A program made the position numbers and the translations under genes. From Pseudomonas sp. GM18 (GTDB taxonomy: Bacteria > Pseudomonadota > Gammaproteobacteria > Pseudomonadales > Pseudomonadaceae), in assembly GCF_000282195.1 (NCBI RefSeq), contig NZ_AKJT01000007.1, positions 26,834-90,833 of the forward strand: a stretch of 64,000 nt of DNA, written 5' to 3'. The notes below the pieces were generated by a model that was not told the origin of the DNA, made no database searches, and saw only the letters and a list, made by a program, of their open reading frames with translations. Below are positions 36,011 to 44,316 of the stretch, in pieces (within the stretch, counting starts at the first letter, position 1; every line of letters begins with the position of its first letter).

Positions 36011-36966
36011 GCCAACTCGTTATCGCCAGCCAACTGGATGAAGACTTCAACGAAGTGATCCGCCAGCGCCTTGAGCAAACACACCCGGGGGCCAAGGTCC
36101 TCAGCGTACCGGCCGGAGTGCCCAGCGACCTGCCGGCGGAGGTCAGCATCTTGCTGGCGCGGCCGATCAATGTGCGCGGCTATCTGGCGCCGGACACGCC
36201 GCCACCGGGTTGGCCGTACGGTTTGCGGTGGGTTCAGGTGGTGTCTTCAGGCATCGACTTCTACCCGCAGTGGCTGTTCAACGGCCCGCCGGTGAGCACG
36301 TCGCGGGGCAGTGCCGCCGAGAACATCGCCGAATTCGCCTTGGCCGCGATCTTCGCCGCCGCCAAGCGTCTGCCGCAGATTTGGGTGCACGATTCGCAGT
36401 GGAACTTCAGCGCGCTGACCCCGCTCAAGGGCAGCACGCTGGGAATTCTCGGCTTCGGCGCCATCGGCCGCAGCCTGGCGAGCAAGGCCCATGCCTTGGG
36501 TATCCAGGTGTTGGCATTGCGGCAGAGTCAGACGCCGTTCGAGATCAAAGGCGTGCAGGCGGTACGCGACATCCACGAACTGTTCGCCCGCTCCGATCAT
36601 CTGGTGCTGGCTGCGCCTTTGACCGAGGCAACCCGGCATATCGTCAACCGCGCCGTGCTCGCCAGCGCCAAACCCGGCCTGCACCTGATCAACATCGCCC
36701 GTGGTGGCCTGCTTGACCACGAAGCCTTGCTAGAAGCGCTGGAAACCAGGCAGATCGGCCTGGCCTCGCTGGACGTCACCGAACCCGAACCGCTGCCGGA
36801 GGGGCATCCGTTCTACTCCCATCCACGGGTTCGCCTGTCGCCCCATACCTCGGCGATTTCCACCAACAGTCGCCATGAGATCGCCGACAACTTCCTGGCC
36901 AACCTCGAACGCCACCTCAATGGTCTGGCGCTGGAGAATCAGGCGAACGTACAGCGCGGGTATTGA
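36007..36966 (+). CDS. D-isomer-specific 2-hydroxyacid dehydrogenase
   Basis: 319 residues. The NAD(P)-binding motif G149-x-G151-x2-G154 lies in GILGFGAIGRS, and the catalytic Arg232 (NIARGG), Glu261 (TEPEP) and His280 (SPHTS) are all present. It should reduce a 2-oxoacid or oxidise a D-2-hydroxyacid; the substrate is unknown. Translationally coupled to the acyl-CoA dehydrogenase-like gene (ATGA), which suggests that the two handle the same carbon skeleton. A REP pair follows. Confidence 0.9.
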   Translation: MSQLVIASQLDEDFNEVIRQRLEQTHPGAKVLSVPAGVPSDLPAEVSILLARPINVRGYLAPDTPPPGWPYGLRWVQVVSSGIDFYPQWLFNGPPVSTSRGSAAENIAEFALAAIFAAAKRLPQIWVHDSQWNFSALTPLKGSTLGILGFGAIGRSLASKAHALGIQVLALRQSQTPFEIKGVQAVRDIHELFARSDHLVLAAPLTEATRHIVNRAVLASAKPGLHLINIARGGLLDHEALLEALETRQIGLASLDVTEPEPLPEGHPFYSHPRVRLSPHTSAISTNSRHEIADNFLANLERHLNGLALENQANVQRGY

Positions 36967-36984
36967 GTCCAGCCGATCTACCGT

Positions 36985-37050
36985 CATCGCGGGCAAGCCA
37001 CGCTCCCACAGGTTACGCATTACCTGTGGGAGCGAGGCTTGCCCGCGATG
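36985..37050. repeat. REP doublet (REPIN) of the common Pseudomonas type
   Basis: CATCGCGGGCAAGCC...CTCCCACAGGT (36985-37013) is mirrored by ACCTGTGGGAGC...GCTTGCCCGCGATG (37022-37050). This is the common repetitive extragenic palindrome pair of fluorescent pseudomonads, 18 bp after the dehydrogenase stop codon. Confidence 0.93.
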
Positions 37051-37119
37051 GCGCTTTAACTGCCAATCAACAACATCAGTTTTACGCATTTTATAATTTT
37101 ACTTAATTCCTGTTTTTTA

Positions 37120-37206
37120 TAATTAACTTATAACCAATCGGACTTTTACAGCGCCTATTTATACAAATATTGTTACAACCATCACCGACCCCTGACCAGG
37201 TGGAGG
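37120..37206 (+). promoter_or_regulatory. shared promoter block plus leader element, copy C
   Basis: TAATTAACTTATAACC...ACAGC (37120-37152) matches the block at 22701. ACCGACCCC (37184-37192) and CCAGGTGGAGG (37196-37206) match the leader elements at 22767 and 31062. Spacing between block and leader is 31 bp here and 33 bp at copy A. The downstream leader to the start codon is long (176 bp). Confidence 0.5.
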
Positions 37207-37382
37207 CCCACGGAACTGTACGTTTTTCCGGCCGACACCACCCCACGGTCAATCGCCACACCCAAACCTGAAACCGGCTCAAGCCGCCCCCCTGCCAAGG
37301 TCTTCGGACCCTGGCCTCGGCAACGCTTTGCCCAAAAAAACAGAACGACGCCAACGCAGCACTTACGCACCCGGGGCTCACC

Positions 37383-39515
37383 ATGCACAACATTATCAAT
37401 ACAAACCGTTTGCCGCTGGCCGTGTCGCTGGCGATTTTCGGGCTATCGGCCCAGGCCGAAGAAGCCGCCAGGGAGGGAGCCCTGCCCGTGGTCACCGTGA
37501 CCGCCGAACACCATGCCGAGGACTTGCAAAAGACCCCGCTGGCGATTTCCGCGTTCGACGAAAAAGCCCTTGAAGACAAGCAGATCAAAAGCATTCGCGA
37601 CCTCTCCGGGCAAGTGCCGAACCTGACCCTCAGCCGCCAGTCGATCTCCTACAGCGCCCAGACCTACGGGATTCGCGGCATCGGCGAAACCGACCCGATC
37701 CAGGAGGCAGCCGTCGCGGTGTACGCCGATGACCTGTACATCCCGCGGGCCATTTCCTCGATGCTCGACTTCAACGACGTCGAGCGCGTCGAAGTCCTGC
37801 GCGGCCCGCAAGGCACGCTGTACGGACGCAATAGCAGCGCCGGCGCGATCCGCGTGATCACCCGCGATCCGACCCAGGAAACCCGCGGTTTCTTCGAACT
37901 CGGCGCCGGCAACTACAAAGCGCAAAACGGGCGCCTGTTGATCAGCGGCCCGCTGGTGGACAACGCATTGTTCGGCAGTTTTTCGGCGATTCGTCTGACC
38001 CGTGACGGCACCGTCTCCAACCCGACTCGCGGCGAGGATGTGAACAACGTCGACATCCAGTCGTACCGTGGCAAGCTGCGCTACAACCCGGATGACTCGC
38101 CCTGGGATGTGCAACTGACCCTGGCCGGCACCTTCGACCGTGGCGATACCACCAGCTACACGCCGTTTGATGCCGACGGCCATTTCGACAAATTCAAGAG
38201 TTACAGCAGCCTCGACCCGAAGAATCATCTCGACCAGGGCAGCTCGGTGCTGCGCGCGATCTACACGATTGATGACCATCTGAATTTCAAGTCGGTGAGC
38301 GCCTATTCGGCGTTCCATCAACCCGTGGACTATGACAACTCGGGTCAGGCGGCGCTGATCCAGCAAAACCTGATTCTCTACAAACAGAACTACGCCACCC
38401 AGGAGTTCCAGCTCAACGGCGACTACGACGATTTCAGTTTCAGCACCGGCCTGTACCTGTACCGCGAAACCTTCGATGCCGATCGCGACAACCTCACCTT
38501 TTCGATCGCGCGCAACCGGGTGATTGGCCAGGGCCAGTACAGCACAACCAATACCGAGAGCTACGCCCTCTATGGTCAGGGCAGTTACAAAATCACGCCG
38601 CAGCTGTCGCTGATCGCCGGGCTGCGTTTTACCCGCGAGCATAAGAACTTCGATTACACCAACTACGCGATCAACACCAACCGGCAGATCACCGGCATCA
38701 ATTTCACTGCGGATTCGAGCAAGTCCTGGCAGTCCACCAGCCCCAAACTCGGTTTCGAATACGCTTGGACCCCGCACCTGAACCAGTACGCCTACGTGGC
38801 CAAGGGGTTCAAGGCCGGTGGCTTCGATAACCGCGCGCCGACCAAGAGCGCCGCCGAACAGGCGTTCTCGCCAGAGGACGTGACCACTTGGGAAACCGGC
38901 TTCAAGGGTGACTTCTTCGACCGTCGCCTGCGCGCCAACCTCGCGCTGTTCTATAACGACTACAAAGACCTGCAGACCAACGCCTATGACCCGGCACTGG
39001 GCGTCAGCCTGCGGACCAACGTCGGCAAGGCACACACCTACGGCGTCGAGCTGGAAACCCTCACGGCCCTGACCAACGACCTGCAACTGACCGCCAACGT
39101 CGGTTATCTGGAAAGCCAGTACGACGACTTCCAAAACGCCGGTGGCGCGGGTGTCGACGCCAATGGCAAGCAGCTGGTGTTTTCACCGCGCTGGAACGCC
39201 AGCGTCGGCTTCAACTACACGATCCCGGCCGGATTACCCGGCACCTGGCTGGCGGGCACCGATGCCCAGTTCCAGACCAAGTCCTATGCCAACGCGCTGA
39301 ACGACGACATTCAGGAAATTCCCCAGCAGACCTTCTGGAACGCCAACACCCGCTACATCTCCAGCGACGGCCACTGGACCACCACCCTCGCGGTGAAAAA
39401 CCTGCTCGATCGCGCCTACCCGCAATCAGTCGGCTACGTGCCCTCCAGTGGCGCCCGCTTCTACTCCATCAACGACCCGCGAACCCTCTTGTTGTCCGTG
39501 CGCTACGACCTTTAA
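37383..39515 (+). CDS. TonB-dependent outer-membrane receptor
   Basis: 710 residues. A signal peptide (PLAVSLAIFGLSAQA) is followed by VVTVTA (TonB box-like), a plug domain (SIRDLSGQVPNLTLSRQS, VERVEVLRGPQGTLYGRNSSAGAIRVIT) and a barrel ending in SVRYDL. It belongs to the IPR/FyuA-like receptor group with the RGPQGTLYGRNS motif, a different subfamily from the receptors at 22.8 and 41.7 kb. The ligand is unknown. It is followed 34 bp later by an exported amine oxidase gene, so a transported amine is possible. Confidence 0.9.
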   Translation: MHNIINTNRLPLAVSLAIFGLSAQAEEAAREGALPVVTVTAEHHAEDLQKTPLAISAFDEKALEDKQIKSIRDLSGQVPNLTLSRQSISYSAQTYGIRGIGETDPIQEAAVAVYADDLYIPRAISSMLDFNDVERVEVLRGPQGTLYGRNSSAGAIRVITRDPTQETRGFFELGAGNYKAQNGRLLISGPLVDNALFGSFSAIRLTRDGTVSNPTRGEDVNNVDIQSYRGKLRYNPDDSPWDVQLTLAGTFDRGDTTSYTPFDADGHFDKFKSYSSLDPKNHLDQGSSVLRAIYTIDDHLNFKSVSAYSAFHQPVDYDNSGQAALIQQNLILYKQNYATQEFQLNGDYDDFSFSTGLYLYRETFDADRDNLTFSIARNRVIGQGQYSTTNTESYALYGQGSYKITPQLSLIAGLRFTREHKNFDYTNYAINTNRQITGINFTADSSKSWQSTSPKLGFEYAWTPHLNQYAYVAKGFKAGGFDNRAPTKSAAEQAFSPEDVTTWETGFKGDFFDRRLRANLALFYNDYKDLQTNAYDPALGVSLRTNVGKAHTYGVELETLTALTNDLQLTANVGYLESQYDDFQNAGGAGVDANGKQLVFSPRWNASVGFNYTIPAGLPGTWLAGTDAQFQTKSYANALNDDIQEIPQQTFWNANTRYISSDGHWTTTLAVKNLLDRAYPQSVGYVPSSGARFYSINDPRTLLLSVRYDL

Positions 39516-39549
39516 CCCCTCACAGACAAGCACTCCAAGGAGCAACACC

Positions 39550-41124
39550 ATGGCTTTCACCCGTAGGGAACTGATTTCCCGCATTGCCGCCGTCGGAGGC
39601 TATTCCGCCGCCGTCAGCGCCCTCGGCGCGCTGGGGCTCACGCCTCAGGCCGTAGCCGCGAGCTTCACCCCGTTGCAACTGGGCAGCAGTGGCAAAGGCA
39701 AGCATGTGGTGGTGGTCGGCGCCGGTATTTCCGGGTTGGTCAGTGCCTATGAACTGCGCAAGGCTGGCTTTACCGTGACCCTACTCGAAGCCCGCGAACG
39801 AGTCGGCGGACGCAACTGGACCCTGCGGCGCGGCACCCAGGTCGATTTCGATGACGGCGTCAGCCAGACCGTCGACTTCGATGACGGGCACTTTTTCAAC
39901 GCCGGTCCTGCGCGCATTCCCAGCCATCACCAAACGATCCTCGGCTACTGCCGCGAGTTGGGCGTGGAGCTGCAAGTGCTGGTCAACAGCAGCCGCAACG
40001 CCTTGGCCTTGCCGGATCCGAAACGACCGGCATTCCAGTTGCGCCAGGCGGTCAACGACACTCGCGGACAGCTGTCCGAATTGCTGGCGCGAACCATCAG
40101 CCGCAAAGCCCTGGACCAGGACTTGAGCACGGACGACCGTAAAGCGCTGTTGAGTTTCCTCAAGGTCTATGGCGACCTCAATGCCGACTTGCAGTACAAG
40201 GGCTCGGTGCGTTCGGGGTACACCAGGGTGCCTGGCGCCGGCGATCAAACCGGCATCACCCGCGCCCCGCTGGAACTGCAAACCCTGCTCAATCCCAAGC
40301 TCTGGGGCGCGTTGGTGTTCGATGAAATCCCGGAGTTTTCCTCGACCATGTTCCAGCCGGTCGGCGGCATGGACCGGATTCCTTATGCGTTCTACGAGAA
40401 GCTCAAGGACGCAGTGCGCTTCAATGCCGAAGTCAGCGACATCCAGACCGCAGAGCTTGGTAGCCGCATCACCTACCGCGACCGCAAGACCGGCACCACC
40501 CAGACCCTGAACGCCGACTACGCCATCGTCACGGTGCCCCTGCCGCTGCTGGCGAAGTTGCCGAGCAATTTCAGCCAACCGTTCAAACAAGCGATTCAGA
40601 GCGCGCAAAGCGATCAGGCGAACAAGGTTGCCTGGCAGTCGCCACGGTTCTGGGAAACCGACTTCAACATCTACGGCGGGCTGTCTTACCTGGACCATGA
40701 AGTCAAAGGCCTGTGGTATCCCAGCGATCGGCTGAACAGCGCCCAGGGCATTCTGGTCGCGGCCTACAACACCAGCGAATCGGCCCAGGCCTTCAGCAAG
40801 AAATCCCTCGCCGAACAGTTCGCCTCCTCCCGGCAAGCCGTCGAACTGCTGCACCCCGGCCACAGCGCCAAGTTGCAAAAACCGGTGGCCATCAACTGGG
40901 CCAAGGTGCCCTTCAGCAAGGGCCCATGGATCGTCAATGACGAGGTCGGCGAGAGCGCCTACCAAATCCTCAACCAGCCCCAGGGCCGCACCTACCTGGC
41001 CAGCGATGCCCTGGCCCACGGCGGTGTCGGCATCTGGCAGAACAGCGCCGCCGATTCGGCGCGACGCATCGTTTCGCTGATCGGCCGGCACGCCGAACGC
41101 CAGCAACCAGGCGTCGCCGCCTGA
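39550..41124 (+). CDS. exported FAD-dependent amine oxidase (flavin monoamine oxidase family)
   Basis: 524 residues. The N-terminus has a twin-arginine-like signal (FTRRELISRIAAVGGYSAAVSALGALGL, then AVAAS), which suggests export of the FAD-loaded protein. The FAD motif VVVVGAGISGLVSAYELRKAG is near residues 52-72, EARERVGGR follows, and MFQPVGGMDRIPYAFYEKL and a C-terminal FAD segment (YLASDALAHGGVGIWQNSAADSARRIV) complete the fold. It should oxidise an amine or L-amino acid to an imine with H2O2. The next gene is an exported RidA, which hydrolyses imines. AAGGAGC precedes the ATG. Confidence 0.85.
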   Translation: MAFTRRELISRIAAVGGYSAAVSALGALGLTPQAVAASFTPLQLGSSGKGKHVVVVGAGISGLVSAYELRKAGFTVTLLEARERVGGRNWTLRRGTQVDFDDGVSQTVDFDDGHFFNAGPARIPSHHQTILGYCRELGVELQVLVNSSRNALALPDPKRPAFQLRQAVNDTRGQLSELLARTISRKALDQDLSTDDRKALLSFLKVYGDLNADLQYKGSVRSGYTRVPGAGDQTGITRAPLELQTLLNPKLWGALVFDEIPEFSSTMFQPVGGMDRIPYAFYEKLKDAVRFNAEVSDIQTAELGSRITYRDRKTGTTQTLNADYAIVTVPLPLLAKLPSNFSQPFKQAIQSAQSDQANKVAWQSPRFWETDFNIYGGLSYLDHEVKGLWYPSDRLNSAQGILVAAYNTSESAQAFSKKSLAEQFASSRQAVELLHPGHSAKLQKPVAINWAKVPFSKGPWIVNDEVGESAYQILNQPQGRTYLASDALAHGGVGIWQNSAADSARRIVSLIGRHAERQQPGVAA

Positions 41125-41149
41125 CTTTTTCTCAATAAAGGACTGACCG

Positions 41150-41647
41150 ATGAAAACCATGACTTTGCTCACAGGACTCCTCATGACCGCCACCGCCCTC
41201 AGCAGCCACGCCGATGAAATCAAACGCATCGCCCTGCCCAACTCCAATTTCCCGATTTCGCTGGCGGTGTCGGTGCCGGCGCAGACCGACCTGTTGTTCG
41301 TCAGTGGCCTGCTCGCCGACCTGCACGACCCGCAAGCGCCGAAGGATTCCTTTGCCGCTTACGGCGACACCGCCACCCAAACCACCTCGATCCTCAACAA
41401 GCTCAAAGGCGTACTGCAAAGCCAGGGCCTGGACCTGGGGGATGTGGTGCAGCTGCGGGTGTTCCTGGTGGGCGATCCGGCCAAGGGCGGCAAGCTTGAT
41501 TTCGCCGGGTTGCAACAAGGCTATACGCCGTTCTTTGGCAGCGCCGCGCAACCGAACAAACCGGCGCGCACCGCCGTGCAAGTAGTCGCCCTGCCGCTGC
41601 CGGGCGGTCTGGTCGAAATCGAAGCCGTCGCCGCTCGCCAGAAGTGA
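41150..41647 (+). CDS. exported RidA/YjgF family protein
   Basis: 165 residues: a Sec signal (MTLLTGLLMTATALSSHA) plus a full RidA domain. RidA proteins are trimeric enamine/imine deaminases, normally cytoplasmic. The active-site Arg is present in the C-terminal PARTAVQVVALP segment, and LGDVVQLRVFLVGD is the family core. It starts 25 bp after the amine oxidase gene. Export of both proteins suggests a periplasmic pair in which RidA releases ammonia from the imine made by the oxidase. Specific function is inferred. Confidence 0.82.
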   Translation: MKTMTLLTGLLMTATALSSHADEIKRIALPNSNFPISLAVSVPAQTDLLFVSGLLADLHDPQAPKDSFAAYGDTATQTTSILNKLKGVLQSQGLDLGDVVQLRVFLVGDPAKGGKLDFAGLQQGYTPFFGSAAQPNKPARTAVQVVALPLPGGLVEIEAVAARQK

Positions 41648-41683
41648 CACGGCTATCACTCGACATTCAAGGAGTTCACATTG

Positions 41684-44173
41684 ATGCTCAACTGCCCAGC
41701 GCGCCGTACGGCGCCGACCTACCGTCCGTTATTACTGCCGCTGTCGATTGCCTGCGGCCTGGCTTCGTTCAACATCGAGGCCGCCGAAAGCGGCTCACCG
41801 ACCCTCGATACGGTGGTGGTCACGGGTAACCGTGGCACCGTCGAACGCACCGTGACCACCAGCCCGACACCGATCGACGTGGTGACCGGCGAACAATTAC
41901 GCGCGGTGGGCAAACCGAGCCTGCTGGAGGCGCTGAGTAAATTCATTCCCTCCTTCAACCTTCCCGACCGCGCAGGCTGGGATGCCAGCGGCGTGGTGCG
42001 CTCGGCCACCCTGCGGGGGCTGACCGCGTCCCATGTGTTGGTGCTGGTCAACGGCAAACGCCGGCATACCAGCGCCACGTTGAACATCAACGGCATCAAC
42101 AGCGGCGCGGCGCCCAGCGACCTCGACCTGATCCCGGTGGCGGCCATCGATCACATCGAGGTGCTGCGCGACGGCGCAGCGGCGCAATATGGCTCGGATG
42201 CTATTTCCGGGGTGATCAACATCATCCTCAAGCAGACCACCGGCGGAAGCTCCGACACGATCCTCGGCCAGAACTACGACGGCAAGCGCGGCACCGGGCA
42301 GGAGGCGCTCAACTATGGTTTCGACGTGGGCGAAGCCGGCGTGCTCAACCTTTCGCTCGACACCCGCTACCAGGAACGCGACAACAAGGCCGGCAGCAAT
42401 GGCTACAGTGCGCATTACTATCCGCAGGCCGACGGCTCGCCTGACCCGCGCGAGGCCGGTGCCAGCCACCACACCTACAAAGGCTACGGCTTGCCCCGCA
42501 GCCAACTGGCTGATGTCGCCTACAACCTCGACCTGCCGCTGAACGATGCCGTCACGCTCTACTCGTTCTCGACCCTGGCCACCCGGGAGAACAACGACGG
42601 CCAGAACTTCCGCCTGCCCAGCGGCCGCAATACCATCACCACCGGCCCCAACGGTTACCCCGACGGTTACAGCCCTTACTGGCTGATCAATGAAACCGAC
42701 TTCCAGTCCGCGTTCGGCGCCAAGGGCGAGGATTTCGGCGGCTGGGCCTGGGACTTGAGCAGCACCTACGGACGCAACTACGCCAAGCAACGCACCTACA
42801 ACAACCAGAACCCGTCGCTGGGTGAAAACACGCCGAACAAATTCACTTCCGGCATCTACATCGCCGACCAGTTGACCAGCAACCTGGACCTGAAAAACAG
42901 CTACGAAATCGGCCTGGCCAAACCGCTGGATGTGGCCTTCGGGTTCGAGCATCGACGGGAAAGCTACGAGACCCGCGCTGGCTCCGAAGCCTCGTACATC
43001 GATGGCGGCTACGTGTTCCCCGCCGGTCATCCACGCGCCGGGCAACGGCCCGATCCCGGTGCTCAGGTCACCAACGGCATCAGCCCTGAAGACGCACAAA
43101 AAGTCAGCCGCAACAGCGTCGCCAGTTACGTCGACCTGGGTTTCTACCCCGTCGAGCAGTGGTACCTGGGCGTCGCCGCGCGCTACGAGCATTACAACGA
43201 AGGCGTCGGCGGCACCCGCAGCGGCAAACTCAGTACCCGCTACGAATTCAACCCGGTGTTTTCGGTGCGCGGCACCATCAGCAACGGCTTTCGCGCACCG
43301 TCGCTGGCCAACCAGATTTTCACCGCGCGCTCGACCGGGTTCGACACCATCAATGGCGTCTACCAGTCGTACAACTACGTGATCCTGCCGGTGGATTCGG
43401 CCGGTGCCCAGGCACTCGGGGCCGAGGCCTTGAAACCGGAGCGCTCGACCAACTTCAGCCTCGGTTTTGCGTTAACTCCCAGCAAAGACCTGAGCCTGAC
43501 CGTGGACGGTTACTTGATCAACCTGCGTGATCGCCTGGTGCTCAGCGAACGCTTCCAGGGGCCGGGCGTCGCGGCACTGCTCGACAGCATCGGCGTACCC
43601 GCCACCGCTGGCGCGCAGTACTTCACCAACGGCGCCAACACCCGCACCTCCGGGGTCGACGTGGTCGGTAACTTCCGGCAGAACCTCAACCAATACGGCT
43701 CGGTGCGATGGACCGCGGCACTGAACTACAACCACACGCAAATCCTCAGCGTCAACGACACGCCTTCGCAACTCACCGCTCTGGGCAGCAACTTTCAATT
43801 GCTCGGGCGCCAGTCGCGAGCGCTGATCACCAAAACCTCACCCAGCAGCAAAATGATCTTCTCCGCCGACTGGGCGATCCACGACTTCGACGTCAACCTG
43901 CGACTGACCCGCTACGGCAAATACACCGAGGTCAACAGCTCAAGCGACCCGAGCCTGGATCGCGAGTATTCCGCCAAATGGATTACCGACCTCGACGTGG
44001 CATATGCGATCGACAAGCAACTGACGGTCGCCGTCGGCGCGCAGAACCTGTTCAACAAATACCCTGACCATATCGGCGTCAGCAACTCATCGTTCGGCGA
44101 CAACTGGGGCAGCTTTTCACCCTTCGGCTTCACTGGCGGGTACTACTACACCCGTTTGCAGTATGCGTTCTGA
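41684..44173 (+). CDS. TonB-dependent outer-membrane receptor
   Basis: 829 residues. The signal region (LLLPLSIACGLASFNIEAAE) is followed by the TonB box-like LDTVVVTGN, a plug (PTPIDVVTGEQLRAVG, VLVLVNGKRRHTSA, AAAQYGSDAISGVINIILK) and a C-terminal barrel ending in RLQYAF. It shares many plug motifs with the receptor at 22.8 kb, so the two are paralogues. AAGGAG lies 9 bases before ATG 41684. It follows the RidA gene by 36 bp, so the receptor-oxidase-RidA-receptor genes may form one transcript. Confidence 0.9.
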   Translation: MLNCPARRTAPTYRPLLLPLSIACGLASFNIEAAESGSPTLDTVVVTGNRGTVERTVTTSPTPIDVVTGEQLRAVGKPSLLEALSKFIPSFNLPDRAGWDASGVVRSATLRGLTASHVLVLVNGKRRHTSATLNINGINSGAAPSDLDLIPVAAIDHIEVLRDGAAAQYGSDAISGVINIILKQTTGGSSDTILGQNYDGKRGTGQEALNYGFDVGEAGVLNLSLDTRYQERDNKAGSNGYSAHYYPQADGSPDPREAGASHHTYKGYGLPRSQLADVAYNLDLPLNDAVTLYSFSTLATRENNDGQNFRLPSGRNTITTGPNGYPDGYSPYWLINETDFQSAFGAKGEDFGGWAWDLSSTYGRNYAKQRTYNNQNPSLGENTPNKFTSGIYIADQLTSNLDLKNSYEIGLAKPLDVAFGFEHRRESYETRAGSEASYIDGGYVFPAGHPRAGQRPDPGAQVTNGISPEDAQKVSRNSVASYVDLGFYPVEQWYLGVAARYEHYNEGVGGTRSGKLSTRYEFNPVFSVRGTISNGFRAPSLANQIFTARSTGFDTINGVYQSYNYVILPVDSAGAQALGAEALKPERSTNFSLGFALTPSKDLSLTVDGYLINLRDRLVLSERFQGPGVAALLDSIGVPATAGAQYFTNGANTRTSGVDVVGNFRQNLNQYGSVRWTAALNYNHTQILSVNDTPSQLTALGSNFQLLGRQSRALITKTSPSSKMIFSADWAIHDFDVNLRLTRYGKYTEVNSSSDPSLDREYSAKWITDLDVAYAIDKQLTVAVGAQNLFNKYPDHIGVSNSSFGDNWGSFSPFGFTGGYYYTRLQYAF

Positions 44174-44247
44174 TGGAGGAAGGCCTCGCGGACCGAGGCC
44201 ATAAACTCACTAAGCTAATGCTTAAACATTATTTATAAAATATTTTT

Positions 44248-44260
44248 TATAACCATATTC
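44248..44260 (+). promoter_or_regulatory. TATAACCATATTC box upstream of a binding protein gene
   Basis: TATAACCATATTC, with CAG 9 bases later, resembles the TATAACC blocks upstream of other organosulfur units (28501, 37130). It lies 57 bp before the start of the SsuA-like gene in an AT-rich stretch. Confidence 0.35.
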
Positions 44261-44316
44261 TCATAGCAGATCACCCTTCTCCCTCACCCTCTCCGTTGCC
44301 CAAAAGCGAGCGTGCC

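Larger units (their letters stand above)
36967..37382. other. 416-bp intergenic region with REP pair and receptor promoter
   Basis: No gene. It contains the REP doublet (36985-37050), the shared promoter block and leader element copy C (37120-37206), then about 175 bp of leader before the receptor start in which I see no clear structure. Confidence 0.75.

Noticed and set aside
37443..39134. 563-codon antisense frame over the second TonB receptor
   Set aside because: Same reason: shadow of a well-supported receptor gene, with low-complexity V/G-rich translation.
44182..44200. GGCCTCG/CGAGGCC stem after the third TonB receptor as terminator
   Set aside because: A good stem, but it is followed by ATAAACTC and not a T-run, so termination is not supported.
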